Assembly (NCBI RefSeq): GCF_030757795.1 | Contig: NZ_JAUQWH010000010.1 | Location: 1-64,000, forward strand | DNA: 64,000 bases | DNA from: Actinoplanes oryzae | GTDB lineage: Bacteria > Actinomycetota > Actinomycetes > Mycobacteriales > Micromonosporaceae | Direction of reading: 5' to 3' | In this document: positions 1-7,381 of the stretch, piece after piece | How positions within the stretch are numbered: position 1 is the stretch's first letter | Layout of the letters: each line of letters begins with the position of its first letter | The notes under the pieces: generated by a model | What the model was told of the DNA's origin: nothing | The model's database searches: none | What the model saw: only the letters and a program-made list of their open reading frames with translations | Program-made: the position numbers and the translations under genes

Positions 1-581
1 CTCCGCCTTGACGCCCAGCTCCGCGGCGAGGGCGAAGGCGTCGATCGTGTTGCCAGGCCGATGCCCACGCCGGCCCAGCGTCTCGTGCGAGCGGCGCGGT
101 GCAGGGCCACCAGGTCGGCGGTGACCAGGCCGTACGCGAGCAGGTCGAGCGTGCCGAGCCCGAGCACCGCACGGATCGGCTCGAGCGTGAGACCCAGCGC
201 CCCGACGGCGAGGACCACCGGCCACGGACGCCGCCCGTGCCGCCGGGCTATCGGACCCGCCTGGACGATCAGGGCGAGGGCGAGCGCGGCGACACCGGCG
301 AGCGCCAGCAGCCACCCGGCGACGGCGAGCGGGAGGACCGCCGCCGGCGCCATGAGCAGGGCAGCCGGCGGAGTCAGGTCGGTGCCGAGGTGACTGCCGG
401 GCGCCCGGTAGGCGTACAGGCCGTCCAGCCCGCCGCCCACGGCGCCGCGGGCCACGGCCAGCGTGCTGAAGCCGTACCTCTGGGCGATCGTGGAAATCGC
501 GGCCAGGATCCCGGCGCAGGCCAGGGTGACCACGACGGACCGGCCGATCGCCGGGTGTGCCGGGGTCCGCGTCGCGGGCAT
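1..581 (-). CDS. Partial integral-membrane glycosyltransferase (GT87/DUF2029-like), cut by window edge
   Basis: Open frame from ATG at 581 running off position 1. A good Shine-Dalgarno (GGAGG, about 7 nt before the ATG) fixes the start. The roughly 190 residues are strongly hydrophobic: an N-terminal membrane segment, a loop with YRAPGSHLGTDLTPPAALL, then two or three more segments ending in RWAGVGIGLA. This layout matches the N-terminal half of actinobacterial GT87 polyprenyl-phosphate mannosyltransferases, where GIGLATAIKLTP normally follows. Here the frame instead reads TRSTPSPSPRSW after about position 53, so the last ~50 bases look frame-shifted or foreign. Family call moderate; function inferred only. 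Confidence 0.55.
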   Translation of the reverse strand, partial: MPATRTPAHPAIGRSVVVTLACAGILAAISTIAQRYGFSTLAVARGAVGGGLDGLYAYRAPGSHLGTDLTPPAALLMAPAAVLPLAVAGWLLALAGVAALALALIVQAGPIARRHGRRPWPVVLAVGALGLTLEPIRAVLGLGTLDLLAYGLVTADLVALHRAARTRRWAGVGIGLATRSTPSPSPRSWASRR

Positions 582-664
582 GCCCGACCTCCGACGGCTC
601 GTTTGTCCAGGTCTACTGCCTGGTTAAACGCCGCGAGGGTCGTTTGGTGATCTTCAAACCGCAA

Positions 665-1207
665 TCAGCCGGGGAGCTTGCGGGCCGCCACGGCCGAGCG
701 GGCCGCGATCCGGGCCTCGCGCCGGGCCGTCCGCACCGCACGCCGCGCGGACCGCTGCGAGCGCTCGAGCGCGTGGCTGGTCCGGTAGCGCAGATTGGGC
801 CGGCCCTCGGTGTCCGCCGCCGCGAGCAGCAAGCCGCCCAGCAGGCCCAGGTTCTTGAAGAAGTGGGTCTCCTGCTGGCGGCGCTCGGCCTGGGGTGCCG
901 ACCAGAACGGGTGCCCGGCGACCGTGGTCGGGATGAGGCCCGCCGCGAGCACCGCCGCCGCCGGCCGGGTCCAGTGGCCCGTGGCGAGCAGCGTGCCGGC
1001 CACCACGTCGGCGCCCGCCTTGATGCGGGTCAGCGACCGCGCGTCGCTGGGCAGCCGCGGGTCGACGCGCTCGATCAGGGGCGCGGCCCGGTCGGTGACC
1101 CGCTTGGCGGCGGGGACGCGGGAGTCGGGATCGATCGCGACACGAACTCCGTTGATCACGAAGATCGCGCCGAGCATGGCGCGGGCGGCGGCGCGTACGG
1201 GCTTCAT
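665..1207 (-). CDS. DoxX family membrane protein
   Basis: 180 residues. Begins MKPVRAAARAMLGAIFVINGV, the typical DoxX opening in which a first membrane helix carries a conserved F..NG..., followed by three further hydrophobic segments (about residues 65-85, 90-105 and 125-140) and an Arg-rich cytoplasmic tail. DoxX proteins are small four-helix membrane proteins linked to redox or thiol stress in actinobacteria; the precise role is not settled. It follows the truncated glycosyltransferase upstream region with an 83-base gap and is followed by the AAA+ ATPase gene on the same strand. No catalytic motif is visible. Confidence 0.75.
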   Translation of the reverse strand: MKPVRAAARAMLGAIFVINGVRVAIDPDSRVPAAKRVTDRAAPLIERVDPRLPSDARSLTRIKAGADVVAGTLLATGHWTRPAAAVLAAGLIPTTVAGHPFWSAPQAERRQQETHFFKNLGLLGGLLLAAADTEGRPNLRYRTSHALERSQRSARRAVRTARREARIAARSAVAARKLPG

Positions 1208-1235
1208 CCCCCCGTTATACCCATCGAACGGTCTC

Positions 1236-2438
1236 TCAAGGCTGGGTCCGCAGATACCGGCCGAAGTGCGGAACGGTGAACGCCACCGTGCCCCGCTCGC
1301 CGGAATAGATCAGACCCTTCTTGATCAGGGCGTCCCGGGCGGGGGACAGGCTCGCGGGGCGGCGGGACAGCGAGGAGGCGATCTCCGACGTGGCGACGGC
1401 GGCGTCCATGTCGTTGCCCTCGTCCAGGGAGAGGGCGGCCATGGCCCGCATGTACTCGCGCTCGGCCGGCGTCGCCCGTTCGTACCGGGAGCCGAAGAAG
1501 CCCACGGCCAGCTCCACCTCCGCCTCGGGCGCGGCCACCCGGACGTCCTCCGCGGTCACCGGCGACGTCGGAGCGTGGTCCCAGGTCGCCTTGCCGTAGG
1601 CCTGCACGAAGTACGGGTAGCCGCCCGACTTCTCGTAGAGCAGGTCCAGCGCCTTGGGCTCGTACTCGACGTCCTCGCGCGCGGCCGGCGCACCGAGGGC
1701 GAGGTCGGCGGCCACCCGGTCGAGGCGGTCGATGCGCTGGTAGCGGAAGAGCCGCTCGGAGTAGGACTTCGCCGCGGACAGGACGGCCGGCAGGTGCGGC
1801 AGCCCCGCCCCGACCACGATCAGCGGGGCGCCCAGCTGCGACAACTCGTGACAGGCCGCGCAGAGCGCCGACACGTCCGCGGGACCCAGGTCCTGCATCT
1901 CGTCGATGAACAGGGCGATGCCCGTGCCGACGTCGGTGGCCAGCGACGCGGCATCGGTGAAGAGCTCCACCAGGTCGATCTCGATGTCGCCGGAGTCGGC
2001 CCGGCCCCGGGCGGGCGGCACGTCGATGCCGGGCGCCCAGCGGTCGCGCAGCTTGGCGTTCGCGTCGTTGGACCGCAGCGCGAACGCCTTGAGGACGGCG
2101 AGCACCTCGTCCACCCGGTCGGGGTTGCGGTGGTGCGGGGCGAGCTCGCGGATCGCCATGTGCAGGGCGGCCGTCACCGGGCGGCGCAGCGACTGGTCCG
2201 GGCGTGCCTCGATCTTGCCGGTGCCCCAGAGCCGCCCGATCGCCGCGCTGCGCAGGGTGTTGAGCAGCACGGTCTTGCCGACGCCGCGCAGGCCGGTCAG
2301 GACGAGGCTGCGCTCGGGGCGGCCGCGGGCGACGCGCTCCAGCACGATGTCGAAGGCGTCCAGCTCACGGCCGCGTCCGGCCAGCTCGGGCGGGCGCTGG
2401 CCGGCGCCGGGGGCGTACGGGTTCCGGACCGGATCCAC
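1236..2438 (-). CDS. AAA+ ATPase with C-terminal winged-helix-like region
   Basis: About 400 residues. Walker A GLRGVGKT near residues 49-56 and Walker B ALFIDEMQD near 175-183, followed by a sensor-like ALCAACHELSQLGAPLIVVGAG. The C-terminal 100 residues (AEREYMRAMAALS, then SSLSRRPASLSPARDALIKKGLIY) resemble the winged helix of ORC/Cdc6- or STAND-type ATPases. Probably a DNA-binding or signalling ATPase; substrate unknown. Start: GTG at 2447 is possible, but TACGGT (minus strand, 2446-2451) lies 7 nt before GTG at 2438, the leaderless spacing seen in many genes here, so 2438 is preferred. The promoter is covered by the CTAG array at 2461-2513, suggesting tight, perhaps autogenous, control. 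Confidence 0.75.
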   Translation of the reverse strand: MDPVRNPYAPGAGQRPPELAGRGRELDAFDIVLERVARGRPERSLVLTGLRGVGKTVLLNTLRSAAIGRLWGTGKIEARPDQSLRRPVTAALHMAIRELAPHHRNPDRVDEVLAVLKAFALRSNDANAKLRDRWAPGIDVPPARGRADSGDIEIDLVELFTDAASLATDVGTGIALFIDEMQDLGPADVSALCAACHELSQLGAPLIVVGAGLPHLPAVLSAAKSYSERLFRYQRIDRLDRVAADLALGAPAAREDVEYEPKALDLLYEKSGGYPYFVQAYGKATWDHAPTSPVTAEDVRVAAPEAEVELAVGFFGSRYERATPAEREYMRAMAALSLDEGNDMDAAVATSEIASSLSRRPASLSPARDALIKKGLIYSGERGTVAFTVPHFGRYLRTQP

Positions 2439-2445
2439 GCATTGC

Positions 2446-2515
2446 ACCGTATCGGGCCATCTAGCTGTATCGCTAGACTTGCCTCGTCTAGCGTTTTCTA
2501 GCCTTTGCGCTAGAC
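2446..2515 (-). promoter_or_regulatory. Promoter with five-copy CTAG operator array
   Basis: CTAG occurs at 2461, 2473, 2488, 2498 and 2510, five times in 53 bases, although this tetramer is rare in high-GC genomes. GCTAGAC (2472-2478) and GTCTAGC (2486-2492) form an inverted repeat with a 7-nt spacer; GCTAGAC recurs at 2509-2515. On the minus strand the likely -10 TACGGT occupies 2446-2451, so the array covers the -35 region and the bases just upstream. Reads as an operator for the AAA+ ATPase gene. The bound regulator is not known. Confidence 0.6.
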
Positions 2516-2519
2516 GACG

Positions 2520-3251
2520 CTATTTAGCTGGATACTCGCGGAGACACAGCACGAAGTCGAGGCTGTCCAGCTCGCTGTCGTAGAAGTACCACTTCGTGTA
2601 GTTCGCCACCTTGCTGCACTTGCCCTCGGCGTCGGGCTCCCCGGTCGTGCGGCCGTCGACCCGCTTGAGCACCTCGTAGGTGCCGCTGGCACACGGCACG
2701 ATCTTGAGATCGGGACTGTCGTCGGCGTCACCCTGGTTGCGGACGCACTCCCCCTTGCCGACGAACCGCGCGTCCTGGCTGGTCGCCGGGTCGGGCACGG
2801 CGGCGCCCCGGGTGGGGGTGCCGGACGGCGCCGCGGTCTCCCCGGTCGCGCCGATGGTGGGCGTGTCCGCCCTGCTGACCAGGTAGGCCGTCGTGCCCAG
2901 GCCACCGCAGATGAGCAGGCCGAGCACGACCACGAGCGCCACGATCGGCGCGTTGCGGCGGCGCCGCGGCGGAGGTGGCGGCTGTTGCCACGGCGGCGGC
3001 GTGTTCAGCGGCGCGGCGGGATAGGCCTGCTGCGGCGGGCCGAACGCGGCCGGGTCATAGGCGGGCATGTCATAGGCCGGCGGGTCATAGGCCGGCGGGT
3101 CGGGCGGCACCGAGTGGGGCCGGCCGCCCCAGGAGGGATCCGGCGGCTCGGCGGCACCCCACGGATCGGCGGGTTCCGCATATGGCTCGCCGGCTCCCGG
3201 CGGACCCCCGGCCGGCCAGCCCTGGCCGGGGTACGGGCCGTTCTGCGACAT
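2520..3251 (-). CDS. LppU/SCO3897-like membrane-anchored secreted protein
   Basis: 243 residues from ATG at 3251, chosen because GGAGGAAG lies 5 nt before it; the frame is open further upstream. The first ~105 residues are Pro/Gly/Tyr-rich and cytoplasmic, with imperfect YDPPAYD/YDMPAYD repeats. One membrane helix follows (APIVALVVVLGLLICGGLG), then a Thr/Ala linker and an extracellular domain with ECVRNQGDADDSPDLKIVPC and two later cysteines. This order matches the LppU/SCO3897 family of actinobacteria, whose function is unknown. The stop (TAG at 2520-2522) abuts the CTAG operator of the next gene. Confidence 0.7.
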   Translation of the reverse strand: MSQNGPYPGQGWPAGGPPGAGEPYAEPADPWGAAEPPDPSWGGRPHSVPPDPPAYDPPAYDMPAYDPAAFGPPQQAYPAAPLNTPPPWQQPPPPPRRRRNAPIVALVVVLGLLICGGLGTTAYLVSRADTPTIGATGETAAPSGTPTRGAAVPDPATSQDARFVGKGECVRNQGDADDSPDLKIVPCASGTYEVLKRVDGRTTGEPDAEGKCSKVANYTKWYFYDSELDSLDFVLCLREYPAK

Positions 3252-3406
3252 CGGAACTTCCTCCAGGGCGGAAACGCTGTACGCCACCGTAGCGTGCGGG
3301 CAGCGGACAAACCCTCCCGGAATCGCGCGCGTGAGACGGCAAGTCGCTTCGAGTGTCGGCTTCCGGACGGGTCGAGGTCGCCCGCACGGGGATACCGTCG
3401 CTGCCC

Positions 3407-4081
3407 ATGTCGCTCCCCCTCGTCCTCTGCGCGGCGCTCTTCGGCGGTGCCGCCGCGTCGTTCGTCCCGCGTGTCGCGCATCGCCTGGCCGTCCCCCGGC
3501 ACGCTCCCGTCCGCGCCGCCTGCGCGCACTGCCACCAGCCCACCCCTTCCTGGGTACGCGCCGGAGCATCATGTCCCTGCCGCCGAGCACCCGTGTGGAC
3601 AGTCGGCGCCGGGGCGCTCACCTCGGGCGCGCTCGCCGCCGCCCTGGGGCCGTCGCCGCTGCTGCTCGTGGTCCTGCCCGCCACGGCACTTGGCGTGTTG
3701 CTGGCCGTGGTGGACGTGCGGTGCCGGCGACTGCCCGATCGACTCGTCGCCGCGCTGGCACTTGTCACCGTGGTGCCGCTCACGCTCGTCGCTCCGGGCG
3801 GCTTGCCCCGGGCGGTCGCCGCGGCGGGGCTCAGCGGGGTCGCGTACCTGTCGATCGCCCTGCTCCCCGGCCGCGGCCTGGGGTTCGGTGATGTGAAGCT
3901 GGCCACCGTGCTGGGTTTCCTGCTCGGCTTCGCGGGCTGGCCGGCCGTGCTGACCGGCCTGCTCGCCCCGCACCTGATCAACGGGCCCGCCGCCGTCGTG
4001 CTGCTGATCACCCGCCGGGGGCGGTCGCTGCCGTTCGGACCCGCGCTGCTCGCCGGGGCCGTGGTGGGCCTCGCCGTCTAG
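3407..4081 (+). CDS. Prepilin peptidase (A24 family), type IV pilus/Tad-type
   Basis: 224 residues, membrane aspartic protease that cleaves prepilin leaders. The two catalytic aspartates are visible in VDVRCRRLPD and in GFGDVKL, the GxGD motif of the family. An N-terminal cytoplasmic loop with four cysteines (CAHC, then CPCR) fits the zinc-binding loop of bifunctional prepilin peptidases, though without a clear methylase domain. Start ATG at 3407: TACCGT at 3393-3398 lies 8 nt before it, suggesting a leaderless message; the frame is open 18 codons upstream. No pilus genes are adjacent. The gene end is duplicated (see repeat 4073-4102). Confidence 0.85.
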   Translation: MSLPLVLCAALFGGAAASFVPRVAHRLAVPRHAPVRAACAHCHQPTPSWVRAGASCPCRRAPVWTVGAGALTSGALAAALGPSPLLLVVLPATALGVLLAVVDVRCRRLPDRLVAALALVTVVPLTLVAPGGLPRAVAAAGLSGVAYLSIALLPGRGLGFGDVKLATVLGFLLGFAGWPAVLTGLLAPHLINGPAAVVLLITRRGRSLPFGPALLAGAVVGLAV

Positions 4082-4102
4082 CTCGGACTTGCCGTCCAGC
4101 TC
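4073..4102. repeat. Two-copy 18-bp repeat spanning a stop codon
   Basis: GCCGTCTAGCTC at 4073-4084, containing the last codons and the TAG stop of the prepilin peptidase gene, recurs with one change at 4091-4102. The second copy reaches the stop of the convergent helicase gene. Smallest example of the gene-end duplications seen through this window. Confidence 0.6.
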
Positions 4103-7100
4103 AGATCAGGCGCAGCTGCCGGTCCTTCGGGCGGGCGGGCACGGTGTCGCCCATCCGCTCGAAGAGGCCGGCGTCGATCGCGTCGAAGAACGGGCTCGGC
4201 GCCTGGTCGCGCTCCTTGCCGTGCCGGAAGCGCCGCGCCGCGTGGCTCAGATAGAGCCGGTCCTGCGCGCGGGTCAGCCCCACGAAGAACAGGCGGCGCT
4301 CCTCGGCGATCTCGTCGTCCGTCGGCGTGCCGCCCGGCCAGCGCAGCGGCAGCAGCCCGTCCTCGCAGCCGACCAGGAACACGACCGGGAACTCGAGGCC
4401 CTTGGCGGCGTGCAGCGTGAGGAGGTTCACCGCTTCGGCGCGCGGGTCGAGGGCGTCGACCTCGGCACCCGTCGCGATCTCGGCGAGGAAGCGCTCCCGG
4501 TCGTCACCCATCCGCCGGGCCAGCGGCATGAGCAGGTCGGCCGCGGTCCAGATGTCCTCCGGGGCGACCGTGTCGGCGTCGAGCGTCGGGGCGGCGTACC
4601 GCTGGGCCAGGGCCTGGGACGCGGCCTTGACGCGCGCGGCGAGCGTGCCCTGACCGCCGGCGTGGCGCAGCTCCCGCGCGAGCAGCTGCACGCCGGGCCG
4701 GTCCCGCAGGCGGTTGTGCGACCGCTTCTGCACAGGTACGCCGGCCCGCGACAGCGCATCGACGACGGCCTGCGACTGCGAGTCCGTACGGTAGAGCACC
4801 GCGATGTCCGAGAAGGACAACGAACCCGGGGCCACCGCGCGCGCATCGACCCGGCCGGAGTCGAGCGACCGGTGGGAGAGGCCGCCGACCAGCTCGTCCA
4901 CGGTACGGACGACGAAGTCGGCCTCGTCCGCGACGCTCGCCGCGTAGTAGCGACCCAGCAGCGGCGACTCGGGATTGACCCGCGCGGGATCCAGGCGCCG
5001 ACCGCTGACCAGCGACGACGGCGCGATCGCCTGCACGGCCGCCGCCAGGATCGGCGCCGACGACCGGTAGTTGCGGGTCAGCCGCACCAGCCGCGCGTCG
5101 GTGAAGTCCTCGTTGAAGCGCAGGAAGTAGCCCACGTCCGCGCCCCGGAACGAGTAGATCGCCTGGTCGGGGTCGCCGATCGCGCACAGGTTGCCGTCCG
5201 CGGGGCTGAGCAGGCGCAGCAGCTCGTACTGGGTCTCGTCGACGTCCTGGTACTCGTCGACGAAGATCCACTGCCACTGCTTGCGGTACCGCTCGACCAG
5301 CGCCGGGTCGTCGCGCAGCAGCGCCACCGGCACCGTGAGCAGGTCGTCCAGGTCGACCAGGTCCTGCTGACGCAGCAGCTTGGTGTACGCGGCGTCGTCC
5401 TCGCCGGCCTCCTCGCGCGCCGCGGCCCGCTCGGTGTCGTCGGCGATCCGCCAGGCCGCACCGAGCCCGGCGGCCTTGGCGTTCTCCTTGAGGATGGTCA
5501 GCCCGATCGCGTGGAAGGTGCCGACGGTGATGTCCTGCGCCGACTCGCCCATCAGCGCGTCGAGCCGCTCGCGCATCTCCTCGGCGGCCCGGCGCGTGAA
5601 CGTGATCGCCAAGCAGCGGTGCGGGAAGACGTTCATCTCCGCGCAGAGGTAGGCGATGCGGTGCGTGAGCGTACGGGTCTTGCCCGTGCCCGGGCCGGCG
5701 ACGATGAGCAGCGGCCCGCCCGGCGCCGACGCGGCCACCCGCTGCATCGCGTCCAGGCGGTCGAGCAGGCCGGTGCCGACCTCCTCCATCCCGGCCAGCA
5801 TCGGCTCGAACGGCTCGTGCGGCGACGCGGGCTGCGGGATCGGCGGCGGCGGGGCGGCCTTGCGCGGTGGCGTGGCCTTCTTCACCGGCTTCGGCGCCTT
5901 CGCGGGGGCCGGCTGCTTGCGCTGTTGTGGCAGGTCGAAGAGGGTCTCGCTCTGCGGGGCGCTGCTCGCGTTGCGCAGCTCACCGGGCTCGAAGAGCGTG
6001 ATCACGCCGTACTCGCCGTCGTAGCCGGGGATGCGCCGCACCTGACCGCGCCGCAGCCGGGTGATCGCCTCGCGCAGCTGCTCGCCGCCGTGCTGGCCGA
6101 TGTCGTCGACCGGCACCTTGCGCAGGATGTCCAGCTCGGGGCCGAGCTGGGCGACGAGGTGGTTGAGCTGGCCCTCGACGGTCTTCGACTTCGGGCCGAC
6201 GCCGTTGATCTCGCCCAGGATCTCGGCGAGCTGGATCAGGTGCTCGACGGTCTCCCGGCGCGGCTCGGCATCCCGGTCGGCAAGATCCTCGACGCGGCTC
6301 AGCACGCCGACGGTCAGCGGCTTGCCACACTCGGGGCAGCGGCCGCCGTGCTCCCGGGTCTTCGCCGGCTCCCAGTTCACGCCGCACGCGCGGTGCCCGT
6401 CGGCGTGATACTTGCCCTCCTCCGGGAAGAACTCGATCGTCCCGGCGAGGGTGTGCCCGGTGCGGATCGCCTCGTAGGACGGCGTACCGGTGAAGAGGGT
6501 CGCCTCCCGCGCGAGGGCCTGCGGCGAGTGGGCGTCCGAGTTGGACACCAGGCGGTAGCGGTCGAGGCTGGAGACCCGCCAGTTCATCTCCGGGTCGGAG
6601 GAGAGGCCGGTCTCGACGGCCGTGATGTGCTCGGCCAGGTCGGCGTAGCAGTCGGCGATCGCGTCGAAGCCCGACTTGGAGCCCAGCGCCGAGAACCACG
6701 GCGTCCAGATGTGCGCCGGCACGAGATAGCCCTCGGGGCTCGCCTCGAGCACGATCTCCAGCAGGTCCCGCGAGTCCAGCCCGAGGATCGGCCGGCCGTC
6801 CGCGGTGAGGTTCCCGACCCGGCCGAGCGCGGTGTTGAACCTGGTCGCCGCGGCGAAGTCGGGCAGATAGACGAGGTGGTGCACCTTCCGCGTACGGTCG
6901 TCCCGCTTGTAGATCGTCGAGATCTCGACGCTCAGCATGAAGCGGGCGGCGTTCGTCTCGTGGAGCGACCCGGGCAGGCGACGGGTCACGTCCTGCTCGG
7001 CGTCGGGGCTCAGCCGGAAGAGGCCGGGCTCGTCGGCGGGCTGCAGGCTCTCCCGCAGGTGGTCGAACCACGCGGGGTGGGTGAAGTCGCCGGTCCCGAG

Positions 7101-7304
7101 CACGGCGATGCCCTTGCGGCGGGCCCACCAGGCCAGGTTGGGAAGGGTGAGGTCACGGCTGCAGGCACGCGAATAGCGGGAGTGGATGTGCAGATCCGCG
7201 ACGTACGTGTCCGCGGCAACCGAGGACCCTGCGCTGTCCGAGGGCACGCTGCATCCTGTCACGAGTGCGCGGGAAGCCTGAAGTCGCCACGCAGGAAGTG
7301 ACAT
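4101..7304 (-). CDS. Endonuclease Q-like PHP nuclease fused to UvrD/PcrA-type helicase
   Basis: 1067 residues. Residues ~35-440 resemble endonuclease Q (TIGR00375): PHP metal motifs DLHIHSRYS (38-46), GDFTHP (72-77), SNSDAHS (254-260); cysteines at 307, 323 and 326 (CPECGK) as in a zinc finger; then GYDGEYGVITLF (427-438). EndoQ nicks DNA 5' of deaminated bases. A Pro/Lys/Ala linker (~450-500) leads to a superfamily 1 helicase: GPGTGKT (537-543), VDEYQDVD, AIGDPDQAIYSFRGAD, LTRNYRSS, LTLHAAKGLEFPVV and a motif VI with GLTRAQDRLYL. All key helicase motifs are present. Likely a combined nick-and-unwind DNA repair enzyme; inferred from domains. Start ATG 7304 has only a weak GGTAGG; GTG near 7252 is an alternative. 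Confidence 0.85.
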   Translation of the reverse strand: MSLPAWRLQASRALVTGCSVPSDSAGSSVAADTYVADLHIHSRYSRACSRDLTLPNLAWWARRKGIAVLGTGDFTHPAWFDHLRESLQPADEPGLFRLSPDAEQDVTRRLPGSLHETNAARFMLSVEISTIYKRDDRTRKVHHLVYLPDFAAATRFNTALGRVGNLTADGRPILGLDSRDLLEIVLEASPEGYLVPAHIWTPWFSALGSKSGFDAIADCYADLAEHITAVETGLSSDPEMNWRVSSLDRYRLVSNSDAHSPQALAREATLFTGTPSYEAIRTGHTLAGTIEFFPEEGKYHADGHRACGVNWEPAKTREHGGRCPECGKPLTVGVLSRVEDLADRDAEPRRETVEHLIQLAEILGEINGVGPKSKTVEGQLNHLVAQLGPELDILRKVPVDDIGQHGGEQLREAITRLRRGQVRRIPGYDGEYGVITLFEPGELRNASSAPQSETLFDLPQQRKQPAPAKAPKPVKKATPPRKAAPPPPIPQPASPHEPFEPMLAGMEEVGTGLLDRLDAMQRVAASAPGGPLLIVAGPGTGKTRTLTHRIAYLCAEMNVFPHRCLAITFTRRAAEEMRERLDALMGESAQDITVGTFHAIGLTILKENAKAAGLGAAWRIADDTERAAAREEAGEDDAAYTKLLRQQDLVDLDDLLTVPVALLRDDPALVERYRKQWQWIFVDEYQDVDETQYELLRLLSPADGNLCAIGDPDQAIYSFRGADVGYFLRFNEDFTDARLVRLTRNYRSSAPILAAAVQAIAPSSLVSGRRLDPARVNPESPLLGRYYAASVADEADFVVRTVDELVGGLSHRSLDSGRVDARAVAPGSLSFSDIAVLYRTDSQSQAVVDALSRAGVPVQKRSHNRLRDRPGVQLLARELRHAGGQGTLAARVKAASQALAQRYAAPTLDADTVAPEDIWTAADLLMPLARRMGDDRERFLAEIATGAEVDALDPRAEAVNLLTLHAAKGLEFPVVFLVGCEDGLLPLRWPGGTPTDDEIAEERRLFFVGLTRAQDRLYLSHAARRFRHGKERDQAPSPFFDAIDAGLFERMGDTVPARPKDRQLRLI

Positions 7305-7381
7305 AACCTACCCGCCGTTGACCGACGCCTCCACGCCGCAAGCACGTTGCTGTTCCTCGTCCCTTGCCGCGTCGCCGGGCG

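Noticed and set aside
4089..7301. 1070-codon open frame on the + strand opposite the helicase
   Set aside because: Mirror of the real gene caused by extreme GC at third positions; translation is Arg/Gly/Val-rich with no motif, while the minus-strand frame has all helicase and PHP motifs.
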